Both the position numbers and the translations under genes were made by a program. From Aromatoleum tolulyticum (GTDB lineage Bacteria > Pseudomonadota > Gammaproteobacteria > Burkholderiales > Rhodocyclaceae): a DNA stretch of 64,000 nucleotides. Location of the stretch: NCBI RefSeq assembly GCF_900156155.1, contig NZ_FTMD01000009.1, positions 124,001-188,000 on the forward strand, read 5' to 3'. Under the pieces are notes generated by a model, which was not told where the DNA came from, ran no database searches, and saw nothing but the letters and a program-made list of their open reading frames with translations. Positions 21,619 to 30,523 of this stretch are shown here, piece by piece. Every line of letters begins with the position of its first letter. Positions within the stretch are counted from its first letter, which is position 1.

Positions 21619-22710
21619 TCAGCCTCGGCCGGCGAGACGGCCGCGCAGCACGCTCCCCACCATCGTCACTATGAAGGCAAGGAGGGCGAGCGCATTGGCC
21701 AGCCCGCCCGCCAGCAGCAGGGGCGCCGCATTACCGCCCGCGAGCGTTCCCGCAATCCTTGCCGCAAGCGAGGCGTGAAGCAGCACGAGCGGCAAATAGA
21801 AGACCGGATGATAGGGAATCCGGACCCGGGCGATAGCCGGGAAGATGATCGGGGCATGGCCGAACACCATCGCGAACACGAAACCGAGCGCGATCGCATG
21901 CAAGGCCGCATCGCGCAGCAGATGGCCGGGCGCGAAGCCGCCCGCGAGCCCGATTGCAGCCCCCACGGCCAGCCATGCGTAGCCGGACAGGAGGCAGAGC
22001 GCGATGTAGCGCACAAGGTCGCGTTGCCGCGCGTTGTGCCGCGCGATGTCGTAACGCAGCAGCCACAGCGACAGCGCGAAAAGGCCGGCCGCGAACAACA
22101 CGAGTCCGAAGGGCGAATACCAGGCCGCCACGGCGCCGCCGAGCGTGGTCGCGACGGCGACGCGGAAGAGTGGCCCAGCCTCACGCCGCGCAGGCAGAAA
22201 GCGGGTGAGTTCGAGCCTCTCGCCGGCGATCGTCACCACAAGAAATGAGAGCCACCACGGAATCGCAGGCTGGATCATGCCGCTCGCGACCCAGGCCAGG
22301 TTCCCTGCAAGCCAGCACCCAGCCCCGACAGCCAGGGTCCGCGTAAACAGGGCCGACTGCCGGCGCACGACCGCGATCGCCCCACCGACGAGCACCAATG
22401 AGGCGAGGACGAACAGCAGTTGCGCCCACGGCAGGGGCAAACCGGCAAGCAATGCGACGCCCCCGAGCCCCGAGGCCAGAGGCCCCGCATAGGCGATGGG
22501 GTGTCCGAGCGCTACGGCACGCTCGAGTCCGATCACCGTTCCGAAGAATGCGCAGACCATCAGCGCGGCATGCCACCCGGCCAGCGCCGACGCGAGAGCG
22601 GGGACGTCTGCGCCCAGGCGCGCCAGCCCGGCACCGACGCCGGCCACGAGCGACAGCATCCCCAGCACCAGCAGCAGCACGCGCGGAACAAGCCGCGGAT
22701 CAGGACTCAC
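21619..22710 (-). CDS. Polytopic membrane protein, distantly NnrS-like
   Basis: 363 residues, about 11-12 hydrophobic segments. WHAALMVCAFFGTVIGLERAV and HAIALGFVFAMVFGHAPII are the most conserved-looking helices, each with a His that could ligand heme or metal. NnrS proteins (heme and copper membrane proteins of nitric-oxide response) have a similar build, but I cannot confirm the family by eye. The neighbours, an Fe-S assembly factor and a Crp/Fnr regulator, fit a redox or NO theme. Confidence 0.5.
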   Translation of the reverse strand: MSPDPRLVPRVLLLVLGMLSLVAGVGAGLARLGADVPALASALAGWHAALMVCAFFGTVIGLERAVALGHPIAYAGPLASGLGGVALLAGLPLPWAQLLFVLASLVLVGGAIAVVRRQSALFTRTLAVGAGCWLAGNLAWVASGMIQPAIPWWLSFLVVTIAGERLELTRFLPARREAGPLFRVAVATTLGGAVAAWYSPFGLVLFAAGLFALSLWLLRYDIARHNARQRDLVRYIALCLLSGYAWLAVGAAIGLAGGFAPGHLLRDAALHAIALGFVFAMVFGHAPIIFPAIARVRIPYHPVFYLPLVLLHASLAARIAGTLAGGNAAPLLLAGGLANALALLAFIVTMVGSVLRGRLAGRG

Positions 22711-22758
22711 GACACCCCACCTCCGTATTCCCTGCCCCGTCGGTCTCGCGGGGCGTCC

Positions 22759-23067
22759 TCACCAGCCGAAATGACCGCGCGCATCCTTGTTCATCATTTC
22801 GGGGGTCCACGGCGGATCCCACACGAGATTGACCACTACACCGATCTCGGGCGGCAGCGCCGCGTCGAGCGCGGCGTCGATGTCGTTCATGATCATGTCG
22901 CCCATGGGACAGGCCGGCGACGTCATCGTCAGACGGATGGAGACCTGCCCGGGCGTGATGTCGATACCGTATACCAGTCCGAGATCGACGATATTGACCC
23001 CCACTTCCGGATCGATCACCTGGCGCAGCACTGCCTTGACGGATTCCACATCGGGCATTGCAGGCAT
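22759..23067 (-). CDS. MIP18/DUF59 metal-sulfur cluster assembly factor (SufT/PaaD-like)
   Basis: 102 residues from ATG at 23065-23067, which has a strong GAGGAGG ribosome binding site just upstream; longer readings of the frame have no family match. VLRQVIDPEVGVNIVDLGLVYGI and LTMTSPACPMGDMI hold the family's DPE and Cys-Pro motifs. It probably assists Fe-S cluster delivery. No paa genes are present, so a phenylacetate role is unlikely. Confidence 0.85.
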   Translation of the reverse strand: MPAMPDVESVKAVLRQVIDPEVGVNIVDLGLVYGIDITPGQVSIRLTMTSPACPMGDMIMNDIDAALDAALPPEIGVVVNLVWDPPWTPEMMNKDARGHFGW

Positions 23068-23188
23068 CGCGAACCTCCTCGTCCGTCGTATTGGAAGTCC
23101 GATTATGACCGTGAAGCCACCGAAAACTCCAATCCGGGCGGATCGATTCTCCGCTCCGGCCAGCGACAAACGACAGGCGGGCGCCGGG

Positions 23189-23929
23189 TTACAGGGCGTT
23201 TTCCTCAGGCAGCAGGCGATCGAACTCCCTCTTGACCACCGCATAACACTCGCAGGTCCGCGCCTCCAGCCCCGGCCGGTCGAGGACGGTGATGTGCCCA
23301 CGCCGGTATTCGATCACGCCGGCCCTCTGGAGGTTGCCGGCGGCCTCCGTGACCCCTTCGCGGCGCACGCCGAGCATGTTGGCGATCAGCTCCTGGGTCA
23401 TGACCAGTTCGTTCGCGGACAGACGGTCAAGACTCAGCAGCAGCCAGCGGCAGAGTTGCTGGTCCAGCGAGTGATGGCGGTTGCACACCGCGGTCTGCGC
23501 CATCTGGGTGAGCAGCGCCTGGGTATAGCGCAGCAGCAGGTTATGCAATGCCCCGGAACGGCGCCCCCCGACCCGATCGAATTCATCCTTCAGCACCTGG
23601 CTCGTCAGCCGGTAGGCGTGCCCTGCGCATTGCACGACGGCCCGGCTGGGTGTCGTCTCACCGCCCATGAACAAGGAGATGCCGACGACACCTTCGTTGC
23701 CGACCATGGCGATTTCGGCCGAGGCGCCGTCTTCCATGACGTACAGCAGGGACACGATCGAATCGGTGGGGAAATAGACGTGATGCATCGGGATCCCGGA
23801 TTCGTACAGTACGTCGCCGAGCGCCAGCGGGATCAGCTCCAGCTGTGGAGCGAGGCGTGCGTATTCGTCGGCCGGGAGGGCTGCGAGAAGGCGATTCTGG
23901 CGCGGGTCATGATAGTCAGGCATGCACAA
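23189..23929 (-). CDS. Crp/Fnr-family transcriptional regulator (candidate master regulator of the downstream stress region)
   Basis: 246 residues; ATG at 23929 or 23923. N-terminal cyclic-nucleotide-like sensor domain (residues about 15-125; GDVLYESG and VGNEGVVGISLFMGGE), a dimer helix, and a C-terminal winged helix. No FNR-type cysteine cluster, and the cAMP pocket is only partly kept, so its signal is unknown. The recognition helix GVRREGVTEAAG aligns with CRP GCSRETVGRILK: the DNA-reading Arg-Glu pair is kept, but CRP Arg185 is Glu. This predicts a TGTG-containing half-site, matching the 13 operators found downstream; one lies 50-67 bases before this gene. A TATACT -10 (23957-23962) is well placed for it. 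Confidence 0.88.
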   Translation of the reverse strand: MCMPDYHDPRQNRLLAALPADEYARLAPQLELIPLALGDVLYESGIPMHHVYFPTDSIVSLLYVMEDGASAEIAMVGNEGVVGISLFMGGETTPSRAVVQCAGHAYRLTSQVLKDEFDRVGGRRSGALHNLLLRYTQALLTQMAQTAVCNRHHSLDQQLCRWLLLSLDRLSANELVMTQELIANMLGVRREGVTEAAGNLQRAGVIEYRRGHITVLDRPGLEARTCECYAVVKREFDRLLPEENAL

Positions 23930-23978
23930 TCTTCCACTCGTCGAATAACCATTTTCAGTATAGCCCCCGGCTCGCGAT

Positions 23979-23996
23979 AGGTGCGACAGCGAACAG
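23979..23996 (+). promoter_or_regulatory. Operator A (Crp-type palindrome) beside the regulator gene
   Basis: AGGTGCG-ACAG-CGAACAG. Read in the plus direction it has the gene-facing orientation of the other sites, with CAGATT starting 38 bases from its left end, about 185 bases before the diheme cytochrome. On the minus strand it sits 34 bases from the TATACT -10 of the crp/fnr gene, which suggests autoregulation. Confidence 0.6.
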
Positions 23997-24213
23997 ACGC
24001 GGCACGGGATCCGGCGCAGATTTCATCAGCCCATGACAGGACACGAGGATCGGCAAGACACACCCCGAGCGCACAAGGACACCATAGCCCTCGTGACGAT
24101 GGACGCGCACCGGATCGTGATCTCACGCATCGCATCATTGCCGACGGCTAAAAGGCAATGCTGCGCCACGGCACGAGGATGCGACAAGGTTAAATATTCG
24201 CATGGAGGGGATG

Positions 24214-25548
24214 ATGAAACGTTATCTGAAATACATTCTTGCAGTCCCGGCATTGGCAGCCCTGGCGCTGGCAGGTCAAAAGATCGCCATCTCGGACGAC
24301 GTCGCGCAGTCCGGCAAGAGACTCGACCAGCAGATCGACCGACAGGCGCAGCAGACATTGGCCGAAGGAAGGGAAACCTTCCGCTTCGATACATTCGGCG
24401 ATGAGGCTTTCTGGGGCGATACGCTGAGGCTGCACGAGGCGATAAAAGGTGCCCAGCTTGGCGGTGTCGGCCCGGGTGTGAGCCCGAAGACTGCGCTCGC
24501 CGTGGGGCTGAAGGTCGACGTCGACGCCCTGCCGGGGAAGCTCGTGGACGATCTGAAGGCCGGGCGCGTGAATCTGGATGATCCGGCGGTGACTGTCGAG
24601 TTGCTGCGCCTGAATGCGGTAATCGGCGTGACCGGGTTCTTTGACGGAGGGCGCGACCTGCACTCCATCGGTATCCAATGCGCGCTCTGCCATACCGCGG
24701 TGGACAACTCGCTCGCTCCGGGGATCGGTCATCGGCTCGACGGCTGGGCTAACCGCGACCTCAATGTCGGCGCGATCATCAATCTGTCGCCGGACCTGAG
24801 CGCCGTGGCCGCACTGCTGCAGATCGACCCAGCGACCGTGCGCCAGGTCATTACTGCCTGGGGGCCGGGGAAGTTCGACGCCGAGCTGTTTTTGGACGGC
24901 AAAGGCTTCCGACCCGACGGCAAGACTGCCGCAACGCTGATTCCGCCGGTGTTCGGGCTGGCGGGCGTGAACCTCCACACCTGGACCGGCTGGGGCTCGG
25001 TGCCGCACTGGAATGCCTTCGTCGCCAATCTGGAGATGCATGGCAAGGGAACGTTCTTCGATCCGCGCCTGAACGACCCGGTGCAGTTTCCCGTTGCAGC
25101 CCGCGCGGGCTTCGGCGATGTGCGCAGCAACCCCGACCTGATCAGCCCGAAACTGCCGGCACTGCATTTCTACCAGCTCGCGATTCCCGCCCCGGCAGCG
25201 CCGACAGGCAGTTTCGACGCCGCCTCCGCCGCGCGCGGCAAGCAGATTTTCGAGAACAAGGCAGGTTGCGCGAGCTGCCACGTTCCCCCGACGTATACCG
25301 AGCCGGGTTGGAATATGCATACGCCGGCCGAAATCGGCATTGACGATTTCCAGGCGAACCGGGCGCCGGACAGGCGCTACCGCACCGCGCCGCTGAGGGG
25401 ATTGTGGACCCACACGACCGGCGGCTTCTACCACGACGGGCGCTTCGCGACACTGGCGGCAGTGGTCGATCATTATGACGCCCACCTCGGATCAGGCTTG
25501 ACCGGACAGGAGAAGAGCGAATTGGTGGAGTACCTGAAGTCGCTTTAG
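24214..25548 (+). CDS. Diheme c-type cytochrome, cytochrome-c-peroxidase/MauG-like
   Basis: Exported protein of about 444 residues. ATG at 24214 has GGAGG five bases upstream; upstream ATGs at 24202 and 24211 are in frame. Signal peptide YLKYILAVPALAALALAG. Two heme-binding motifs: CALCH near residue 155 and CASCH near residue 352. The C-terminus (GGFYHDGRFATLAAVVDHY, then LVEYLKSL) is typical of the cytochrome c peroxidase superfamily. The substrate cannot be inferred; it may be peroxide or an organic electron donor. Transcribed away from the crp/fnr gene. Confidence 0.75.
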   Translation: MKRYLKYILAVPALAALALAGQKIAISDDVAQSGKRLDQQIDRQAQQTLAEGRETFRFDTFGDEAFWGDTLRLHEAIKGAQLGGVGPGVSPKTALAVGLKVDVDALPGKLVDDLKAGRVNLDDPAVTVELLRLNAVIGVTGFFDGGRDLHSIGIQCALCHTAVDNSLAPGIGHRLDGWANRDLNVGAIINLSPDLSAVAALLQIDPATVRQVITAWGPGKFDAELFLDGKGFRPDGKTAATLIPPVFGLAGVNLHTWTGWGSVPHWNAFVANLEMHGKGTFFDPRLNDPVQFPVAARAGFGDVRSNPDLISPKLPALHFYQLAIPAPAAPTGSFDAASAARGKQIFENKAGCASCHVPPTYTEPGWNMHTPAEIGIDDFQANRAPDRRYRTAPLRGLWTHTTGGFYHDGRFATLAAVVDHYDAHLGSGLTGQEKSELVEYLKSL

Positions 25549-25588
25549 CCTGCGCCACGACGAACGCCCGGCAGAGGGGCCGGAGTCG

Positions 25589-26917
25589 TCAGTCGTCTTT
25601 CCGCCGCCCCTGGCGCCGCGGCTTGCGCCGCGCATAGAGCGACATCAGGGGCGTCACGGATACGCCATGAACCACGATGGAGACGGCGACCACGGTGAGC
25701 GTGAGGGCGATGATTTCCTCCGCCAGGGGACGCGGCAGGCCGTGGTTGATGGCATACATCAGGTAGTAGATCGAGCCGATACCGCGGATACCGAACCAGG
25801 AAATCAGGATGCGCTGATCGTGTGACACGGGCGCGCCGAGCAATCCAAGCCACACCGACACGGGACGTACGACCAGGAACAGGAGCAGGACAATCCAGCC
25901 GGCACTGGCGGGGAGGTAAGTGTAGGAGAGCATCGCGCCGACCACCAGGACGACCCCCACCTCCGCGATGCGCTCAAGTTGTTCGTTGAAGCCCCGCACC
26001 GCCTGCATCATGTAGGCCCCGGCATAGTCCACATGGGTGGCAAGCACCTCGTCGGCCTGCCTGCCCTGAAGACCCGTTTCCAGAAGAACGGCATCCGGGA
26101 TTCGCCTTGGCTGCTCGTTCACTCGCTGCAAAGCGAGACCTGCCGCAAAAACGGCCAGGAAGCCATACGTGTGGCTGAGCACGGCTGCCCCGTAGGCCAG
26201 TGCAATGAGTCCCAGGGTGAGGAACTCGTCGAAACCGACCGACTCCTTGTGGCGGCTGCGCAGATACACCACCAACCGCCCGATCAGCGTACCCAGCATA
26301 CCGCCGATCAGCAGACCGCCGGCAATCGCCCACAACACGTCGACGGCCAGCCAGCGCCAACCGCCCGTGCCCAGGTCGTGCAGCCCCATCAGGCCGAGTC
26401 CCAGCATTACGAAGGGAAAGGCGGCGCCATCATTCAGGCCCCCCTCCCCGGTCAGACTGAAACGCAAGCGGTCGCGATCGCCCACCTCGACCACTTGGAC
26501 GTCGGAGGCCAGCACCGGGTCGGTAGGCGCGAGGATAGCCCCGAGCAGGACTGCTGCGCCGAGCGAAAGGCCGAGAACCAGCACGCCGATCGCTGCGATG
26601 AGCGCCACCGTAATGGTCATCGAGACGATCGCGAGACGCACAGGCAGACGCCAGCCCTTGTCCGACAGCGGGAGGCCGAGCTTGAGACCGACGGCGAACA
26701 AGGAGATGAGCACCGCCAGCTCGGTGACCCTTTCCAGGATGACAGCGTAGGTCAGCGGATCGGGCGACAGCAGCGCCCACCCGGCGGGGCCGAGCCCGAA
26801 ACCGGCGACCAGGTAGAGCATGGCGGTGCTCAGGGGGAGCCGCTTGAGCGACGTACCCGAAAGGGCCATCGTGATCAGCAGCACGCCGATGATGAGCGCC
26901 CAGATTGCGAAGGACAT
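25589..26917 (-). CDS. Cation:proton antiporter, CPA1/NhaP-like
   Basis: About 442 residues from ATG at 26915-26917 (MSFAIWALIIGVLLI), with around 12 membrane helices. GAILAPTDPVLASDVQV has the family's T-D-P unwound helix and GLNDGAAFPFVM the NDG motif of the ion site. The C-terminus is short and basic. Likely Na+ or K+/H+ exchange in osmotic or pH stress. Predicted TATCTT of operator B lies exactly seven bases before the ATG and there is no Shine-Dalgarno sequence, so the mRNA may be leaderless. Confidence 0.85.
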   Translation of the reverse strand: MSFAIWALIIGVLLITMALSGTSLKRLPLSTAMLYLVAGFGLGPAGWALLSPDPLTYAVILERVTELAVLISLFAVGLKLGLPLSDKGWRLPVRLAIVSMTITVALIAAIGVLVLGLSLGAAVLLGAILAPTDPVLASDVQVVEVGDRDRLRFSLTGEGGLNDGAAFPFVMLGLGLMGLHDLGTGGWRWLAVDVLWAIAGGLLIGGMLGTLIGRLVVYLRSRHKESVGFDEFLTLGLIALAYGAAVLSHTYGFLAVFAAGLALQRVNEQPRRIPDAVLLETGLQGRQADEVLATHVDYAGAYMMQAVRGFNEQLERIAEVGVVLVVGAMLSYTYLPASAGWIVLLLFLVVRPVSVWLGLLGAPVSHDQRILISWFGIRGIGSIYYLMYAINHGLPRPLAEEIIALTLTVVAVSIVVHGVSVTPLMSLYARRKPRRQGRRKDD

Positions 26918-26949
26918 GGGGGAAAGATACGCCAGTTGCCCGGCCTCCT

Positions 26950-26967
26950 TCGTACGTTGCCGCACAC
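26950..26967 (-). promoter_or_regulatory. Operator B, facing the antiporter
   Basis: Gene-facing reading GTGTGCG-GCAA-CGTACGA. TATCTT (26924-26929) starts 38 bases from the distal end, and the ATG follows after a six-base TCCCCC. Confidence 0.6.
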
Positions 26968-27036
26968 AGGGCAGGTCATCCGGCCGCTAAACGACTTCCC
27001 GCTGACCGAGCCGGCAAACGCCGCGCCTCGCACATT

Positions 27037-27054
27037 ATGAGCGCAACCGCACAG
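27037..27054 (+). promoter_or_regulatory. Operator C, facing the glycine-zipper lipoprotein
   Basis: ATGAGCG-CAAC-CGCACAG; the proximal half is perfect. GATGAT starts 38 bases from the distal end (27075), giving a predicted leader of about 186 bases before the lipoprotein ATG. Confidence 0.55.
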
Positions 27055-27272
27055 AGCGGATGGCGGCGGAGGGAGATGATCAGCATGAAGATCGGCGGCC
27101 GCACCCGAACCGACGACGCAGTGAATTTTGTTCACGCGCACGGCGACAAAGGGGTGCGGAACGTCGACAATCTGGTGAGCATCGGGACTCGGGTGGAGTC
27201 GCTCATCACAACGATCGCGAGGGCCCGCCCGGCCGGCACGCGACCTTATTCAAATTGGGCAGGAGATTCATC

Positions 27273-27758
27273 ATGAAAACGATCAATGGATTCGGATCGG
27301 TGCTCGGAGTCGTTGCGGCGCTGACGCTTGGTGCATGCGCAACCCCCTACGACGAGCCCTATGGGGCCAGCCCCGGAGCCAGCAGTCAGGAAGATACCTA
27401 CCCCGGCTATGGCGTGGTGTCGTCGATCGAACGGATAAACCAGAACAGCACTGGCCGTGCCGGCGGCATCGGACTGGGTACCATCGCCGGCGCCGTCGTC
27501 GGGGGAGTGGTCGGCAACCAGGTCGGATCCGGAAGCGGCAACACGGCAGCAACCGTGATCGGCGCCGCGGGCGGTGCCTATGTCGGCCACGAGCTGGAAA
27601 AACGGCAACGCGCGCAGCGGGGGGACGATGCGTACAAGGTCACGATCAGCATGGATGACGGGTCATATCAATCGATGATCCTGGACAGCAGCTCCAACAC
27701 CAACTTCCGTGTCGGCGACCGGGTGCGGATCAGGGATGGCGTGCTGCAGCGGTACTGA
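27273..27758 (+). CDS. Glycine-zipper 2TM lipoprotein (SlyB/Pcp-like)
   Basis: 161 residues, ATG at 27273 after an AGGAGA ribosome binding site. Lipoprotein signal with lipobox LGAC (MKTINGFGSVLGVVAALTLGAC), so an outer- or inner-membrane lipoprotein. GIGLGTIAGAVVGGVVGNQVG and VIGAAGGAYVGHELE form the two-helix glycine zipper, followed by a small beta domain (KVTISMDDGSYQSM). SlyB-type proteins respond to envelope stress. A strong terminator follows. Confidence 0.85.
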   Translation: MKTINGFGSVLGVVAALTLGACATPYDEPYGASPGASSQEDTYPGYGVVSSIERINQNSTGRAGGIGLGTIAGAVVGGVVGNQVGSGSGNTAATVIGAAGGAYVGHELEKRQRAQRGDDAYKVTISMDDGSYQSMILDSSSNTNFRVGDRVRIRDGVLQRY

Positions 27759-27785
27759 TCGCGGCACGGGGTCCCCTGAAAGATG

Positions 27786-27814
27786 AAATGCCCTGCTGTG
27801 CAGGGCATTTTCCG
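27786..27814 (+). terminator. Strong hairpin terminator after the glycine-zipper gene
   Basis: Perfect 10-base stem AAATGCCCTG (27786-27795), loop CTGTG, CAGGGCATTT (27801-27810), then a T. The flanking A and T runs make it usable from both strands, so it can also end the convergent FecR-like gene. Confidence 0.85.
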
Positions 27815-27905
27815 TTGGTGATGCACGCTCTCGTGCCAGGTGACGGGACGACGTCCGCGGCGGCAGTTGCGTGCCGCCCTGGTATCGCCGTGGACAGTCG
27901 ATGAA

Positions 27906-30281
27906 TCAGTTGCGCCGTTCGTCCCTGCGCCGCTGTTCTTCTTCCTGCTTCTGCTCTTCACTGTCCTTGTTCTTGTCTCGCGCCCTGCCCGCTGCGGGCC
28001 TGGGCTCCTGACCGCGTGGCTCCGCCGCGGGCGCCGGCTCGGGTCTCGCCCGTTGCGCGGGCTGCTGCGCGGGCGGAGGCGGTGGAGGAGCGACGGCTCT
28101 TTCGCGCTCGCGCTGACCACCATTCCCACGCTGTTCCGACCTGTCGCGTGGCTCCCGCGACTGTGCTGCCGGGATCTCCGGCGCTGGCCGCGGCGGGGCA
28201 GTCTCAGGCGGCGCCACACCCCGGGCTGGCGCCGGGGGCGGCGTCACCGCTTGTTCGCGCTGTTGTCGTTCGCGACGCTGTTCCCGCTCGTCACGCTGCT
28301 CGGACTTTCCGCGTGGTTCGGGCGATTGTGCCGCCGGCTCGGCAGGCGTCGCCGGCACTGCGGGTACCGCCGGCGTCGTTCGCGTCGCAGGAGTTGCCGG
28401 TGTCGCAGGCGCAGCTGGCGTCGCACGCGGCGGAGCGGGCTCCGGCTCGGCGGGACGCTGCGGTGTTGCGGGCCGCGGAGCGGCGGTTTGTCCGCGCTGC
28501 TCATCGTCACCGCGCCGATCCGCCCTGCCGCGTGGTTCGCGCGATTGCGCTGCGGGCTCGGCCGGCGTCGTCGCCTGCGGCGGCGCGATCCGCGGCTGCA
28601 TCGAGCGCTGCGGCGGTTGCGCCGGCGGTGCTGCCGGCTCGTCACGCCGAGCCCCCCTGTCCGGCTGTTCGGACCTCCCACCTGTATCGTCGGCCGCCTT
28701 GGCCCGGGCCGCTGCCTGCGGCGGACGCGCACGCGGCATCCCGTCCTGCTTCCGGGTGATGACTTTGACGGCGGGCGCCGGCGCGGTCGCTGCGGACCGC
28801 AATTCCTTGCGTACGGACTCATCGAGCGGTCTGCCCGGCTCGGCGCTCAATCGCTGCTGTTGTGCCACGAATCCGACCGGCGCCGGCGGCGGGGCAGTCC
28901 GCGCGACGACACGCCGTTCGAGCGCACGCGGAGGCGGCTTGCCCCCTTGGGCAGCAGCGCCACGCACGCTTTTCTCGGTCGGTGCAAGCGGGGCAACGAG
29001 CGCCAGAGGTGCACTGCCGATCGTTTCCCGCGATACCCGCAGCGCCTCCCTGGAGACCGGCTGCGACTGCACGAACGCGGTCGTCGGCACGGCGACGACC
29101 GCCCCCTCGACGCTCCGGTTGATGTAGACCACATTGGTCACGTTCGAATTGTTGTAGTAATTGTTGATGACCGTGTTATTGACGATGGTATTGCTGCGAT
29201 TGATATTCTCGAAATAGTCGCGGCTGACCCGATAGGCGGGTCGGTAGACCTCGCGCGGCCCCAGCGGGAACCAGGCGACCGCTCCGACAAGGCCGCTCGA
29301 TATCGTCAGCTGGAAGTCGCCACCGCCGACGAACACGACCAGCGCCGGAGCGTAGTAGGCCCTGCTACGCACGGGACCGGGCACCCAACCCCACGTTCCA
29401 CCGACATGGGCCCAACGGCCGTAATGCGATACGGCGAAGCCCCACGGCGCGTCATCCACCCAGGTCCAGCCCCACGGGTCGATCCACGCCCAATGCCCGT
29501 CCCGATATGGCGCCCAGCCGGTGGCCACGCGATCCGGGTACCACACATTGCCGTAGGTCGCGTCGGCGCGCCAACTGCCGTAATCATCGAGATCCTGGTA
29601 ACCGACCACATCCTGCGAGACATAGCCGGCGGAACGCGACTCGTCATAGCGGCGGTCACGGCTGTTCGACCAGCGGTCGAAATCGTCCGGTCGCGGCGCA
29701 TCGACATACTCGTACTCGCGCAGGTCGGTGCCGGTGAATCGATAGGCTTGCCGCGAATCGATGACATAGGCGGCTTCGTCGCCGTATGCCTCGCCCTGCC
29801 CCCTGCGCATGAAGATCGTGGTCGCATCGTCCTCGGAATCCACTTCGATCCGGTATGCACCCGGTTCGCGCAGGGTAAAGGCCAGATTCGGCGTATCGAC
29901 CTCGAAAATCTGGTTTGGCGCGATACGACGGACGCGCACATTCAATGCGCCCTGCGTCAATTGCAGTTGGGTGATGCGGTCATCGAGATTCAGGACGGAC
30001 ACGCTGGTGCCGGCGTGCATGCGAACCAGCGCTCCGCCGGTCTCGAGTTCGGCGCGCGCACCGTCATCGACCCAGAGGCGGTCCCCGGTGGTCAGGGGAC
30101 GATTGACCGTGGCCTGAACCCATTCGTTGTCGCCCGCGGGCGACATGCTCACCGCGCCGCTCGTGTAGGCAAGCCGCGCGACGCGCGACGGCGGGTCCGC
30201 GCCGGCCCAGCCGCTGAAGGCCAGCATTGCGACGCCAGCCAGGAAGGCGGCGATCCGCAAGCGGAGAGATTGCGTTTTCAT
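27906..30281 (-). CDS. FecR-domain/DUF6600 exported protein with long disordered tail
   Basis: 791 residues. Signal peptide ends near AGADPP; a FecR-like domain covers about 30-170 (LTTGDRLWVDDGARAELETG). Around residues 225-330 comes the DUF6600 region of aromatic repeats (GHWAWIDPWGWTWVDD, YGRWAHVGGTWGWVPG). From about residue 430 to the end the chain is low complexity, rich in Pro, Ala, Arg, Glu and Gln, and likely disordered. Homologs are exported; a cell-surface or periplasmic role is likely, and no partner TonB receptor or sigma factor is nearby, so iron signalling is not supported. Preceded by operator D. Confidence 0.75.
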   Translation of the reverse strand: MKTQSLRLRIAAFLAGVAMLAFSGWAGADPPSRVARLAYTSGAVSMSPAGDNEWVQATVNRPLTTGDRLWVDDGARAELETGGALVRMHAGTSVSVLNLDDRITQLQLTQGALNVRVRRIAPNQIFEVDTPNLAFTLREPGAYRIEVDSEDDATTIFMRRGQGEAYGDEAAYVIDSRQAYRFTGTDLREYEYVDAPRPDDFDRWSNSRDRRYDESRSAGYVSQDVVGYQDLDDYGSWRADATYGNVWYPDRVATGWAPYRDGHWAWIDPWGWTWVDDAPWGFAVSHYGRWAHVGGTWGWVPGPVRSRAYYAPALVVFVGGGDFQLTISSGLVGAVAWFPLGPREVYRPAYRVSRDYFENINRSNTIVNNTVINNYYNNSNVTNVVYINRSVEGAVVAVPTTAFVQSQPVSREALRVSRETIGSAPLALVAPLAPTEKSVRGAAAQGGKPPPRALERRVVARTAPPPAPVGFVAQQQRLSAEPGRPLDESVRKELRSAATAPAPAVKVITRKQDGMPRARPPQAAARAKAADDTGGRSEQPDRGARRDEPAAPPAQPPQRSMQPRIAPPQATTPAEPAAQSREPRGRADRRGDDEQRGQTAAPRPATPQRPAEPEPAPPRATPAAPATPATPATRTTPAVPAVPATPAEPAAQSPEPRGKSEQRDEREQRRERQQREQAVTPPPAPARGVAPPETAPPRPAPEIPAAQSREPRDRSEQRGNGGQRERERAVAPPPPPPAQQPAQRARPEPAPAAEPRGQEPRPAAGRARDKNKDSEEQKQEEEQRRRDERRN

Positions 30282-30392
30282 GGTGATTCCTTGAGCGGGA
30301 TTGCGCTGTCAGGATTGACAGAGCTCGTCGACGTCACGGCCGACGCTCCGTCGAGAAGACAAGAAAAGCATACGAAGCACTGAGCGCACCGT

Positions 30393-30410
30393 CTGTTCGG
30401 TAGCGCACCA
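30393..30410 (-). promoter_or_regulatory. Operator D, facing the FecR/DUF6600 gene
   Basis: Gene-facing reading TGGTGCG-CTAC-CGAACAG. TATGCT (30367-30372) starts 38 bases from the distal end; leader about 80 bases, with AAGGAA before the ATG. Confidence 0.6.
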
Positions 30411-30505
30411 AGACCGTACGCCAGTCGAAACGCCAGGCGGCGCCGTATTCAGAACTGATCCGGTTCGCTCGCACATCGCCTGCGTGCGAGGCAAACGCGC
30501 TCGTT

Positions 30506-30523
30506 ATGTGTGCTCCCGAACAG
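30506..30523 (+). promoter_or_regulatory. Operator E, facing the crystallin gene
   Basis: ATGTGTG-CTCC-CGAACAG. The -10 candidate at the expected place is weak (GAGATT at 30544). Leader about 170 bases. Confidence 0.5.

Noticed and set aside
27076-27276. Small frame of 66 residues with GGAGGGA upstream, ending in ATGA overlap with the lipoprotein start
   Set aside because: Its start lies inside the predicted -10 of operator C, and the peptide has no family signal; it is more likely leader sequence.
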